From Epiperipatus broadwayi (taxonomy: Eukaryota > Onychophora > Udeonychophora > Euonychophora > Peripatidae): a DNA stretch of 64,000 nt. Below are positions 1-10,860 of the stretch, in pieces; the stretch's first letter is position 1, and each line of letters opens with the position of its first letter. The stretch lies in NCBI GenBank assembly GCA_028023455.1, contig JAQFVV010000027.1, forward strand, positions 7,749,845-7,813,844, given 5' to 3'. The notes beneath the pieces are model-generated. The model saw nothing but the letters and a program-made list of their open reading frames with translations, was not told where the DNA came from and made no database searches. A program made the position numbers and the translations under genes.

Positions 1-88
1 CAGGATCATCATTATTGTATTTATATTTGTATTAATATTTTGTAATTCAACTATAAATAATTTTCTTATTTTCTGGGTTAATGTAATT

Positions 89-271
89 CACAACTGTTAA
101 TAAAAACATATACAGAAAAGGTCGTTTTTTTAAAATAAATATTCAGCTTTATTACTGCCTAGTATGCTTTCAATATAATATGATATCAAAAGCATGCTAG
201 ACTGGAATAAAGCTGAATATTTATTTTTAAAAAAACTACCTTTTCTGTATATATTTTCATTAACAGTTGTG
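89..271. repeat. Foldback (inverted repeat) element
   Basis: Two arms of roughly 85 nt are reverse complements (CACAACTGTTAATAAAA at 89 against its mirror ending at 271, and CAGAAAAGGT against ACCTTTTCTG), with a short centre around 180. It encodes nothing and is a MITE-like hairpin of unknown class. Confidence 0.75.
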
Positions 272-726
272 TATCGTATTAATCTTTGTAAATTTATTCA
301 ATGTATGTTTTGTTCATGATTAATGTATGTTTGTTCTTGGAATTTGATAGCTATTTTCTATAATTAAAAAAAAACGTTTTCAATTTTGGTTATTGTATCA
401 AATGCAATTATTATTACTTTTTTGTATTTTTTTTGTATTAATCTTTGTAAATTTATTACCTATATGTTTGCATATGATTAATATATATACATATTATTTT
501 TTTCTCTTTTTTTTTTGTAATTTTAGAATTTGAAAACTATTATAAATAATTTCTTACACAAGTCTATTCTTGTTAGAAATTGTATAATTAATAAAGAAAT
601 AAAGAAATAAAATTAATTATTTTATCATTGTTGTTAGAATTTAATTATGATAGATGTTGTAAATATATTAATTTGAATAAAAATTACAGTTTACAGCTGT
701 TAATAAAAATAAAATATTAAAGATAA
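272..726. other. AT-rich spacer, nothing recognised
   Basis: Very AT-rich sequence with homopolymer runs. I see no coding potential, RNA gene or repeat ends. Confidence 0.6.
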
Positions 727-1200
727 TAAATTTTTATACAGACTCATTACTAAGAAAATTATACTATTAGATATAATTCCAAATATTTCTTTTAATAATT
801 ACATATATAAAATCCTTATTTGATAACTGATTTGCCATTCCGATTTATTCAAATTATCTTTCTTTATTTTGCTTGCTTAAAACTTATGATTTTACTAAAT
901 GAAGATGTTTTTAATATAGGTCTTAAAAATTTTATTACTAGTCTTATTAAAAAAAAAAAACATATATTACTTTTTTTGTCTTTAAATTTGTTATTTAGTC
1001 AAGCGTTGTTAGCCGAGAGGTCATCGCAGCCACCTTGCAAGCAAGTAGTTGGTTGCAGACAGTTATGGGTTCGCGTCCCGGCCGATGCTATGACATATGA
1101 AAAAAAAAATTGGTATTTATTTTGTTTATATTATTAACTATAAGGTGCAATTTGTAAATGCCTTAATGCTGTAAATTTGTACGATAAATTGAATTATTAT
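727..1200. repeat. Diverged direct repeat, copy 1
   Basis: This segment matches 2860-3310 on the same strand with many substitutions (shared blocks such as CTAATGAAGATGTTTT-like, TTTTAATAATTA and CAATTTGTAAAT). Copy 1 carries the SINE at 998-1109, which copy 2 lacks, so the SINE inserted after the duplication. Class unknown; no ORF. Confidence 0.6.
998..1109 (+). mobile_element. tRNA-derived SINE, family A
   Basis: A tRNA-like body starts GTCAAGCGTT, with A-box-like TAGCCGAGAGG, B-box-like GGTTCGCGTCCC and ending GATGCTATGACA, followed by CATATG and a poly-A tail (1100-1109). A 10-bp target duplication with one mismatch flanks it (TTGTTATTTA at 988-997, TTGGTATTTA at 1110-1119). The head and class II (Leu/Ser-like) length are shared by at least eight other copies in this window. 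It is presumably moved by a LINE in trans. Confidence 0.8.
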
Positions 1201-2084
1201 TGTCATTAGTATTGTATTGATGTAATTATTATTGTTGTTGCTGTTTTTGCTTTTATTATTGTTATTTTTATTATTATTTTTGTTATTGTTAATATGCCTA
1301 ATGTGCATAGAAAATTTCATAACATATTCAGTAATAAGTATCATTTATGCTTTCCCACACCCACACTCAACTTCAACGAACTCATTAATAATACTAAAGA
1401 CAGTTTACCACCCTTGCTGACACCTCAGGTAATTTATTACCTGCCCTGAAACACATTGTATGGCATCATATTATGGTGAGACCAGGGCCTCTCTATCCAC
1501 TGGGCTATCTCAACACACATACTCATATAATAAAGCACTAACAGACCCTTTTTTTTTGCCCAGCACTACAGCTCAACTGGTTATGATTGCCAACCTAAAG
1601 ACCCAATGGTTGTTTGCAAAGAGTGACATGATCTTAAGAGAAAAATAAAGAAAGTTTACTTTATCGCTAAAGATAACAACTCTATAAACAGAAAAGACTC
1701 TTGTTATAAGATCTCCAGGAAATGGAATACTTAATCAGCTCATTTACATAAATTTGCATCACCTTTAACCAACTTATTTATTTACAATATGGCTATGAAT
1801 GTGAGGATTTTGGCCCTCGAAAGCACTTAGCCACATACTTGGATACATTTTTTTTAATTTATATTAATCTACAGTATTAGGATTTCTTTGTCTTCAGCTT
1901 TGTTTGATCATGCGTTTTAGCTCATTTTATATATTTATATATTGGTATAATTAGCCACAAAGTCTAAAGTTTTAGCTCATTTCTATTATTACTATTGTTA
2001 TTATTATTGTTTTTATTGTTGTTGTTATTATTATATTATTATTACTGCTGTTATTATTATTGTTATTTAATATATAACATACAG
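1201..2084. other. Low-complexity intergenic DNA
   Basis: Holds T-rich TTATTG/TTATT runs (about 1210-1300 and 1985-2060), and at 1789-1834 a minus-strand copy of a short motif (GCTTTCGAG, then CCTC, then TTCATAG) also seen near 9750 and 42440. No gene seen; the short hydrophobic ORFs are translations of T-rich repeats. Confidence 0.5.
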
Positions 2085-2291
2085 GCTATATATATATACC
2101 TGTACAAACAATGTAATATATAGGGTATTTTGAGCTCAGACTTTCATACGACCCTCAACTCTCCACACTATCTCATACCACTGATACAATTGACCATATA
2201 TATGTCTAAAAGGCAAATAATCACCAATATACATATTTTGTGCTAAACCAGCACTAGTCAGTTAGTCCAGATTATCATCTCTACACATATA
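2085..2291 (-). mobile_element. Family B interspersed repeat, partial
   Basis: On the minus strand this reads the family B landmarks AATCTGGACTAACTGA, GCTGGTTTAGCA, ATGAGATAGTGTGGAGAG and GTCTGAGCTCAAA. The same family occurs at 14.5, 15.1, 54.3 and 57.6 kb. The 5' part is missing. Confidence 0.7.
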
Positions 2292-2293
2292 TT

Positions 2294-2326
2294 ATTGTTG
2301 TTGTTGTTATCATTGTTGTTGTTGTG

Positions 2327-2357
<31 letters not shown>

Positions 2358-2574
2358 GTAGTAGTAGTAGTAGTAGTAGTAGTAGCAGTAGCAGTGGTAG
2401 CAGTAGCAGCAGCAGCAGTAGTAGTAGTAGTAGTAGTAGTAGTAACAGCAGCAGTAGCAGCAGCAGCAGTAATAGTAGTAATAGTAGTAGTAGTATCAGC
2501 AGCAGCAGTAGTAGTAGTAGTAGTAATAGTAGTAGTATTAGCAGTAGCAGTAGTAGCAGTAGCAGTAGCAGCAA

Positions 2575-2612
<38 letters not shown>

Positions 2613-2694
2613 ATAGCAGTAGTAGTAATAGCAGTAGCAGTAGTAGTAGTAGTAGTAGTAATAGTAGTAGAGTAGTAGTGGTAGCAGTAGCAGC

Positions 2695-2746
<52 letters not shown>

Positions 2747-2768
2747 TTGTTATTACTATTATTATTTA
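2294..2768. repeat. Long trinucleotide microsatellite (AGT/AGC/ATT)n
   Basis: About 470 bp of imperfect trinucleotides: GTT/ATT at the left, then AGT interrupted by AGC and AAT, returning to ATT at the right. Poly-Ser, poly-Val and poly-Leu ORFs in all frames are translations of the repeat, not genes. Confidence 0.97.
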
Positions 2769-2859
2769 ATTCAGGTCTGTAATAGAAGTCATAGATATAT
2801 CGATTTCAATAATAATTATATTCTAGCACTCTCAATAAAGCAAAAAAAATAGAAATCAT

Positions 2860-3310
2860 ACATTTTATATAAACTTATTACTAATAAAATCATATTGCCA
2901 GATATAATTGCAGATATTTATTTTAATAATTATATACAAAGAACCCATTCCTAATCTATTCTATATTAAGGTTTACCACTCTGACATATTCAAATCATCT
3001 CTTTTATTTCACTTGCTTAATTAAAGCTTATAATTTGTATTTTACTAATGAAGATGTTTTGATTGAAACTTTAAAAAATTTATTAATATCCTTACAAAAA
3101 AATATAGTTTATAGACATATATATACTTTTTTTTTGTTTGTTTATATTATTCAAAATAAATATATATAAAATGTGTATAAAGAATCACTTGGTTTAAACT
3201 TTACAGAAATAGTAAAGCATGTTTTTAACTACTAAACACAAGGTACAAATTGTAAATTGTTTAATGCTGAAGATTTATTTGACAAATAAATTAAATTATT
3301 ATTATTTTAA
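2860..3310. repeat. Diverged direct repeat, copy 2
   Basis: Same-strand partner of 727-1200, without the SINE. AT-rich and non-coding. Confidence 0.6.
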
Positions 3311-3504
3311 TTCAATAAAATAATATTTTTTTTATATTCCAAATCTAAGTTATCATTAACGAAATGTCATAGAATTTTTTTTTAAAATTTAAAAAGTTGT
3401 TTGAAATTATGAATAAAAATATTTAAACAAAAACTTTATTTAGACTAAAGAAACTTTTGTCTTGACTTAAAAATTTAGTTTCATGACTTATAAATATTAA
3501 TTTT

Positions 3505-4240
3505 TATTAAGCGCAATGTCAGCACGTAATACTTAAATAAGTCTATAACCTTATTACATGCACTTTGAGTACTTAATTTATTACAAGAGAGACCTCTACA
3601 AATCTAAATGCAAGATACTTTATAAAAATAAGAGCGTTCTCTTATCTTCAACCTATTTTTCTAAATATATAGGCAAATCTAAAGCATTTTGATTTGGGAG
3701 CATGAAGCTAATAAATTCTTCACTGATTAAGTCCACTATTTCTGTTAAACATTAAAGATTGTGTAATATTTCAATTTACAACGAGTTAATAGTCAGATCT
3801 TAAATTTAGAAATATTTTGAATCAATTTAAAGTTGTAAATATTAATTCTTATTAAGCACAATGTCAGCATGTAATATTTAAATAAGGCTATAACCTTAGT
3901 ACATGCACCTTGAGTGCTTAAGTTATTACAAGAAAGACCTCTACAAATCTAAATGCAAGATTCGACTTTATAAAGATAAGATCAGCCTCTTATCTTCAAC
4001 CTATTTTTCTAAATATATAGGCAAATATAAAAAATTTATTAGCTTCACACTCCCAAATCAAAATGCTTTAGATTTGCCTATATATTTAGAAATATACGTT
4101 GAAGGTAAGAGAATGCCCTTATCTTTATAAAGTCAAATCTTGCATTTAGATTTGTAGAGGTCTCTCTTGTAATAAATTAAGTACTCAAGGCACATATATT
4201 AAGGTTATAGCCTTATTTAGGTATTGCATCACTTATGTAA
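3505..4240. repeat. Foldback element with partial direct duplicate
   Basis: A palindrome is centred near 4047: the left arm 3845-4045 and right arm 4050-4240 share complementary blocks (ATATATAGGCAAAT, AGACCTCTACAAATC, ATAACCTTA). A third half-copy in left-arm orientation lies at 3505-3705. The short ORF at 3903-4130 crosses the palindrome and is not a gene. Confidence 0.75.
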
Positions 4241-4495
4241 TAAATGAAATTCGGTGTACATTTAAAAACAAAAAATGAACAAATTTAAATTATTAAAAGG
4301 CAACACAAAAATGTTACAAATTGTTGTTGCTGTTTTTTGATTTGTTTCTGTAAAATATGTGTCATTGATATTCTTCATAATTGTATTGTTGCCTTGACAA
4401 CATATCACTGGTATTCTATTGGTTTGCACAAAGACTGTAGTGGTATAATTCACATATAATAACCTGTTACGGTACTTGTACTTTTTCTTATCTAC

Positions 4496-5090
4496 CAATT
4501 GCAGCCTGTATTTTTGATAAATATACAGTTTCAGGGACATACCATAAATTTTTACAAAAATGGCTAATAGAAACTATATTTAATTTTTTTTTTTTTTTCA
4601 TTAGTATTATTTTAAAAAAATAAAAAATTGTGCAAAAATTAACTACAATATTTACTATTACTGAATATATGTTAGTTATTAATTAGAATTAACAAAAGTA
4701 AATATTATAATGTATACATGCCGATGTTTATGTATATTATAAATGTGTTTAATTTGGGTTGTTGTTTTTTTTTTTAGATTAATAAGTTAATCAAATATAC
4801 TCATCCTTCCTTATAAATAATGCATACAAAAACATTTCATGTATTTCTATTTTATTTTTAGATTAATAAGTTGAAGTCTACATTTACATTTCTATTTGTT
4901 TTTTTATTTTTATATTAATATGGACTTAATATATATATATAACAAAGTGTAAATATAGCAATTAATTTTTGCACAATTTTTTATTTTTTTAAAATAACAC
5001 TAATGAAAAAAAAATGTAAATATTAAATATGATATTTTTATTGTATGCCCCTGAAACTGTATATTTATCAAAAATATCAGCTGCAGAGGT
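4496..5090. repeat. Foldback element
   Basis: Arms 4496-4660 and about 4955-5090 are reverse complements, including GATAAATATACAGTTTCAGG against CTGAAACTGTATATTTATC and the AAAAATTGTGCAAAAATTAA block. The spacer is about 290 bp of AT-rich DNA. No coding capacity. Confidence 0.7.
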
Positions 5091-5462
5091 TGGTAGACAG
5101 GAAAGTGCACAAGTATCTCTGTTAGCTATTGGCTCTTGTGATTTTAAATATGTAATGTTTGAAACATTCTAATAAAGATAACTGAAAAAGGAAAATGCCC
5201 CCAGATGCATTTCTGACTGAAGAACTCTTCATTTGATCCAATTATATCTGTATTTACCATTTGTTTAGTCTATCATTTATAAAGTGAATGGTATCAAATG
5301 TAAGAAAACAAGAAATTTGCACTTGATCAAATTGTAATAATGATTTAGTAAACGTGAAAATATGTCTGTACAATGTGGATTTCTAAAAGTTTTCTCATAG
5401 ATTTAAAAATGTGTAGATAAGTTTATTTCCATTGGCATAATAAATGGTGTTGTACCATATTT
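5091..5462. other. Spacer, nothing recognised
   Basis: AT-rich sequence without recognisable ORF, RNA or repeat structure. Confidence 0.5.
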
Positions 5463-6020
5463 CATAATAGATGTAATAAACTAATAATCAGCTTTTTAAC
5501 CTAATGCACATGCCCTTTGTGGATCTTAACAATAAATGAATACTCTTATTTTCCAATACAAGATAAAATGTAAAAGAATAGGATGAATTCACCTATTCTT
5601 TCAACCTAAATGTTTAAGTATGGGAAAATATTAAGTACTGGAAATGAGAGCATGAATATATTAAACAATCACTTTAAATTACTTTTACTATGTCTAAATG
5701 AATGACACCTGCGAAATCAGGAGTCATTCATTCAGACATAGTAAAAGTAATTTAAAGTGATTGTTTAGTATTTTCATGCTCTCATTTCCAGTACTTAAGA
5801 TTTGTCCATACTTAAACGTTTTGGTTGAAAGAATAGGTGGATTCATTCTATTCTTTCACAAAGACTTCATCTTGTATTGGAAAATGAGAGTATTCATTTA
5901 TTGTTAAGATCCACAAAGCGCATGTGCATTAGCTTAAAAAGCTGATTATTAGTTTATTACAATTCAAAAACATCGCGCTATATAAAATAAATATCTCATT
6001 TACATAATAGATGTAATAAA
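5463..6020. mobile_element. Palindromic retroposon-like element, copy 1
   Basis: A near-perfect palindrome of about 500 bp is centred near 5715, with arms reading through AGTAAAAGTAATTTAAAGTG. An 18-bp exact direct repeat, CATAATAGATGTAATAAA, flanks it (5463-5480, 6003-6020). An unpaired right-hand tail holds AAAAACATCGCGCTATATAA. The tail and internal blocks (CACATGCGC-type, AATTTAAAGTGAT) are shared with the element at 12.06 kb. Target duplications this long are typical of retroposition rather than cut-and-paste transposition. No ORF. Confidence 0.75.
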
Positions 6021-6084
6021 AAGTGAAAAACAAGCTAAGTGAACCTAAAGAATTTCTGAATAATGAGTATTACAGTCAGAAAAA

Positions 6085-6117
6085 TATACTCATCATCAAC
6101 AATAATCAACCTTTAAT
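6085..6117 (-). terminator. Candidate poly(A) signal of C1GALT1-like gene
   Basis: On the minus strand an ATTAAA hexamer (6117-6112) lies about 155 nt past the stop codon and is followed within 25 nt by a GT-rich stretch (GTTGATTATTGTTGATGATG). This is a plausible cleavage signal. An AATAAA inside the palindromic element at 5956-5951 is an alternative. Confidence 0.35.
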
Positions 6118-6272
6118 AAAAAACTTTTAGAGCTTCTACCATTTGAATACATTATGAACTAAGATGCCCTTTTGGGGAATAAAGAAACTATTTCAATCCA
6201 CATTAGTTCTGGTACCAAAAAAAAAATAAAAGATCCTGTGCATGTATGTGAGAAATTCTTTAATAGTACTTT

Positions 6273-6467
6273 TTAATGGATTAATTTAGTAGCAAGATTG
6301 ATGCTGTTATCATAAATAATAGTTAAATTTACAAGTCTTGGATCCTGTCTGATAGCGTAATCAACACCATATGGGCGTAAATTATAAAGAAAGTAGTCCA
6401 AAACCTTCATATTTTCTGGCGAAATGTAATGGAAGGAAATGGCCAGATCACTACAGCAATCTCGCCC
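6273..6467 (-). CDS. C1GALT1: Core 1 beta-1,3-galactosyltransferase, exon 3 (C-terminal)
   Basis: Terminal coding exon of the minus-strand galactosyltransferase gene, found by looking for the Cys-Cys block after exon 2. A pyrimidine-rich tract and TTTCTAG acceptor precede it. Translation in phase 0, the phase left by exon 2, begins GRDCCSDLAISFHY and continues through NLRPYG, both hallmark C1GALT1-family blocks; the Cys pair is expected in disulphides. It encodes 64 residues (284-347) and ends in TAA at 6275-6273. An N-glycosylation sequon (NLT) lies at about residue 332. Its tail after RPYG is shorter than in vertebrate enzymes. The exon is open, and the motif and phase match make the call strong despite the 11.6 kb separation. 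Confidence 0.9.
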   Translation of the reverse strand, partial: GRDCCSDLAISFHYISPENMKVLDYFLYNLRPYGVDYAIRQDPRLVNLTIIYDNSINLATKLIH

Positions 6468-6805
6468 CTAGAAAATAAAAAATTAGATGAGTATTTTAAA
6501 ATTTATTAACTACACATCTTTATTCTTTAGATATTAGCTTACCGTTTTTAACAAACATCTAGCACCTATAATAAACCTTGCAGGGAAGCCATTGTAAAAC
6601 ATACAATCAATCCCTTTGGCAGAATATGATTTCAGCAGTAAAACCAATTTCAGCTGCACTAATACCAACTAGTGAAGTGGAATTACTGATGGAATTTGAA
6701 TCCTGCAATAGGTATCATAAATTTTATGACATGTTGTTTCACTAATGAAGTATTTATACAAGAGACCATGTCCTTTTTCTTTCACCACATGTATGCATGC
6801 CATCT

Positions 6806-7060
6806 GTTGTAAAATTTAGTAACTAATAGATGTCAGATGATATTGAACTAGTTTTAGATCTATATGATTAAGGATGCAAGTTGGCCTAGATTGAAAATGT
6901 GTATGTTTTACAAGTTCAAGTGCATAGTTCCAAGATCCAAAGTTCTACCTGATGAAAGACATAAACTAGAAACTAATCTGGAAACATTGCATAGGACAAT
7001 ATTGGATAGAGATTCATTAAGCACTACCATTTGGCATCTATTAGTTACTAAAGCTTACAT
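6806..7060 (+). mobile_element. Hammerhead-bearing repeat in short inverted repeats
   Basis: An inverted repeat (TTTAGTAACTAATAGATG near 6814 against CATCTATTAGTTACTAAA near 7035) encloses a degenerate hammerhead-like core: CTGATGA at 6949-6955, 13 nt, GAAAC at 6969-6973, then TAATC and TGG. It lies in intron 2. The 67-codon ORF here is not a gene. Confidence 0.6.
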
Positions 7061-7314
7061 TAGGTAATACTGAAAAAAAGTGTATGCTGCTAAAACAGAA
7101 ATGTAAAGCTGGAGTCATGTGACAGAGCCATGTGATATTTTGATGGTTTTACAATAGTTTTGATTGTTGTAGGCTTACAAATAGCTATGTTTCATTACTC
7201 AGCTTTAAATTGTCTATTATTTATGAGAGAAAAAAATATTTTAAAATGTAATTTAAAATTATAAAAATGTAATTATATGGAATTCATTGAAAACATTTCA
7301 CGATACATAATATT

Positions 7315-7950
7315 ATCTATAACAATAATTTTTATTCATCATTCATTAGACCAGAGATTATCCACTTAATAAATAATATTTCTGTAGTGCAATTTTCACT
7401 ACACCACACTCATGCAAGGTAAGGACTGGTTTCTATCCACTTTTAACCCCTTTGTGGAGGGTTGTAATCACCAACATATGACCAAAGACAAGTAAAAAAT
7501 GTATGATCCCCAAGATACATATTTTGTGCTGAATCAGCACCTTGGGTTGGCCCAAATTACAATAGAATCCAGTCTGGGGTAGGGGAAATTGCTTTACAGA
7601 AATATTGTTCATTAAGAAAATAATTTCTGGTCTAATGGACGATTAATGAAAATTATTATCATACTTCCATTATGTCAAAGTTATGAGGGCAATAAGTATG
7701 ATTCTTTATCAATTAAACTGTAGTACTTGGTTATCTATACATATCTTAAATAATGATAAAGATATGTGTAAGAAATTGTGATCTGGGCCAAATGACGAGT
7801 TCTGGTTCAACACAAAATGTGAATATTTGGAATCATGCACCTTTTTATATATGTTTGTGATTATATCCCTTCACAAGGTATTAAAAATAGATAGAAACAA
7901 GTCCCTACCTTGCATGAGAATAATGTGATGAAAATTGTACTACAGAAATA
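7315..7950. repeat. Foldback plus inverted partner copy
   Basis: Complementary ends near 7320-7350 and 7615-7655 (CATTAGACCAGA against TCTGGTCTAATG) bound a unit containing CATGCAAGGTAAGGACT and GTAGTGCAATTTTCA. A second diverged copy lies inverted at 7740-7950, and a relative is at 38125-38290. Confidence 0.65.
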
Positions 7951-7959
7951 ATGTCTGCA

Positions 7960-8977
7960 ACAATTTCCTCATTATTAAGTTTTCCTGTACATGGTACTTT
8001 TCAATTCTTTAAAATTTCAATTAATAGATATGTAAAACTGCTCATTTCTAAATAAAGATTTGGGTTATAAAGTAACTGCTATTGCAGTCCATGCAACAAT
8101 TAATACATTTATTTAATAAATCAATTAATTTTAAAATGGTGTCTGTGGTAGGTAAATTACGTTAGCATTTATGTTTGTGAAATTCAAATTGAGTACTGAT
8201 TTGATAAGCATCCATAGCTAAAAATTGATCATTATTAAATAGTCCCATAGCATATTGTTAGTAATATCGTCAAGAGGAAAGTTATTCAAATTATCTTCAG
8301 TCAATTACTGATTTTAAATTGATATCAGAAGTAGATCATTAATTTTAATATCTATATTTGTGAACTTAAATTGATCACTTATTTTAAATAGCATTCATAA
8401 TTAAAAGTTGACCGTTATTAAAATGGAAAAGACATCGTTTTTGTAGGAGTGTTTTTAATTGGTTGCTTTAACAAATTTCAAATTACAAGTCTTCAATTAT
8501 AGCTAACCAAAACTGAATGTAAATATAATACGATAGCATTTATTTTTTCCCCTTCCCCAAATATCACATTTCGAACATGAATTTATGTAATATTATAACA
8601 TTTTCTTTGTGATTTAAATACTATAACTATTCAGTTCTAAGCATATGTACTGATTCCCCCCCCCCCCGAGCATTTTTCCTTCAAAAAGTTTTATTCCAAT
8701 ACCATATTTTTTTAGAATCCAGAAATTTACCCAACCTATGGAAAAGTTGTCATTTTTGTACTTTTTTTTCAATCGGTTGCTTAACAAATTACTTCATTTG
8801 CATAAAATTCTTCATAAAAAAAATGATTACAGTTTATTAATGGCAGAACAAATAATATTTTTTTCCTTGAAAAATACGCACACTAACAAAGAAATGTTTA
8901 ACTTGAATATCCCATAGCAGCATTACAAACCTTCATTCGCAGCCAAACATATATTCACACGGTCTTTATATATATTG
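7960..8977. other. Intronic AT-rich DNA
   Basis: Part of intron 2. Contains loosely repeated phrases (ATTTTAAATTGAT-like, GGTTGCTTTAACAAATT against GGTTGCTTAACAAATTAC) and a poly-C run at 8656. No exon recognised. Confidence 0.5.
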
Positions 8978-8989
8978 ATCTTATAGCAT

Positions 8990-9083
8990 TTTTTTCCATG
9001 TGTCAAAGCATCGGCCAGGAAGCGAACCTGAGACAACTGCTTGTAAGGCTGCTGTGCTGACCACTCGACCACCAACGCTTGAC
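8990..9083 (-). mobile_element. tRNA-derived SINE, family A
   Basis: Minus-strand SINE with A-box TGGTCGAGTGG and B-box GGTTCGCTTCC, and a poly-A tail (poly-T on plus). A 12-bp exact target duplication, ATCTTATAGCAT, lies at 8978-8989 and 9084-9095. Confidence 0.88.
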
Positions 9084-9095
9084 ATCTTATAGCAT

Positions 9096-9540
9096 ATTGT
9101 TAATGATATGGCCAGAAAACAAATTATCTTAATGTGTACATCTTTCAAATCAAGAAATGGTAACAACTCGTAAGCAAAAGTTTAGAGTTAATAATTTAAA
9201 GAGAGTTGATGTAGAATCATTTGTAAAGTAGAATACACATATATACTGAAGTCATGGGTGTATTGACAATACTGTAAAATATATTACTATTTCCAATCCT
9301 GTGTTCTTTATCTATTTAGACTATTCTGAAGCAGTCTATATGCTGTCTAGGAAATTTTTATTAGACAAATTAAAATATTTTGGGCTAGATTGCCTTAGAT
9401 TTTATGAAAAGTTATATCATGAATACGAAGAAGATGGTATTTACTAATAGCATTTTATCTGATTTACTTTTAGTGACTCAAGTTGACCTTCAGGACTCTG
9501 TTATCAGCTTTTTTACATATATATATATATATATTGTCTT
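9096..9540. other. Intronic spacer, nothing recognised
   Basis: AT-rich intron 2 sequence with a short (AT)n run near 9520. Nothing else seen. Confidence 0.5.
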
Positions 9541-10331
9541 GGAAGATTTTCATGGGTTACAAATATAGATATACTTTGTGGGTTCATCCATATATGACTT
9601 AATAATGAATGTACCAATGTTTTGGCTTGATTACACAAACCATCAATGGGTTGATGAATAGAATATTATAAAGATGGTTATATATCTATATGTGCTAACA
9701 CACAATTAAAGATGAAGCTAAAATGATAATTATGACAGTAAGGTAACTTAGCACTTTCGAGAAATATTTCCTCATAATCATAGCCCAAGAGTCCATTTCT
9801 TGTAGAGGGGGAAGCATGCCTTTTGCTTTATAGCATGGATGTTATTAGCTATTTACCAGGCCTCTCTGATCTTGCATTTGGCCTGGATCATTCTATACAT
9901 GCAATAGTAATCAAGGAGGGTTTAAAATTATGGCCAGTGGATGTCTAGTACTTGAGATAAATGGAACTATGTTTGGGCTATTGCTTACATATTCCGCTTT
10001 TTCCCAAATAAAACTCTTTGACTACGATTATAGGGGGAAATTCCTCAATAAGTACTAAGTCACCTTGCATATAGGCATACATAGATATATTACTGTTCAC
10101 TTAAGGGAAGCTTACATATCTTATTACAAAGATGGTCATAGAGGTGCTATAAACACTGTTTTATAACAATGTTTAAAATTCCAATAATAGAAAAACAGGT
10201 ATATAAAATTAAAAGTCAGAAAATTTTTTAGTATGTTTTTTAAAAAATTCTTTCAAATAGAAAGAAAGAACTATTAGGATTTTTGTTCCTTATATAAAAG
10301 AAACTGCAGAAAGTATTGGATATGCTAAAAC

Positions 10332-10860
10332 CAGGGGTCCCCAACCCTATACTCGTAGGTACCATGGCACCCACAGACCATTTTACGTGTGTCCGCCACT
10401 ATATCGAACACGATAAAAAATTATTTTATCTGATACAAATAAATTTAATTTTTAAATTTTTTTATAAATTATTGTATTATATTGTAATCAAATTGTAGGG
10501 CATACTATATTTTTAAACAAAGCAAAACTCTCCATACAGTAGTGCCACCCTGTGCCAAACAGAGTAATCAATGGATTCCAGAAGGCTTGTGCATAAAATC
10601 CCTATCTAATGCCTACTCATCCAATATCCCCAGACCAGTTTCTGGCTTATGGCCGTCATCATAATGAGCCTTGGATCTGAGAGCACTGCACCTAGAGTTT
10701 ATATGTTAAAATATTATTTTTGAAATAAATATTTTTGTACATTATGTGTATTATTAACAATATCCAACTATAAGTTTACATTGAAAAAATAAATGGTGCC
10801 CACCACCTGGCCGGTATTATAGAATGCGCTCTTAAGTGCAAAAAGGTTGGGGACCCCTAT
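10332..10860. mobile_element. hAT-type MITE copy 1 inserted in the PLE
   Basis: Terminal inverted repeats CAGGGGTCCCCAACC and GGTTGGGGACCCCT bound a non-coding element. The 8-bp flanks GCTAAAAC (10324-10331) and ACTAAAAC (10861-10868) are a target duplication with one mismatch; removing the element restores the PLE reading. Its internal sequence aligns to the 390-bp copy at 44518, with about 200 bp of hammerhead repeat added. Confidence 0.85.
10507..10705 (-). mobile_element. Hammerhead-bearing repeat nested in the hAT MITE
   Basis: Absent from the sister MITE at 44518. On the minus strand it carries a mutated CTGATGA (first base changed; 10662-10656), a 13-nt stem II with GGC/GCC pairing and GAAAC at 10642-10638, then TGGTC and TGGGG. 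Flanking blocks (GAGTAATCAATGGATT, GCATAAAATCCCTATCTA on plus) define the repeat family found as tandem units at 58.25 kb. Confidence 0.8.

Noticed and set aside
2281-2782. Poly-Leu, poly-Ser and poly-Val ORFs
   Set aside because: Translations of an imperfect trinucleotide microsatellite in different frames; no start context or family.
8656-8667. Poly-C and poly-G runs (also 26257, 34580, 54762, 63968) as G-quadruplex elements
   Set aside because: Single homopolymer runs without four spaced G-tracts; ordinary slippage products.
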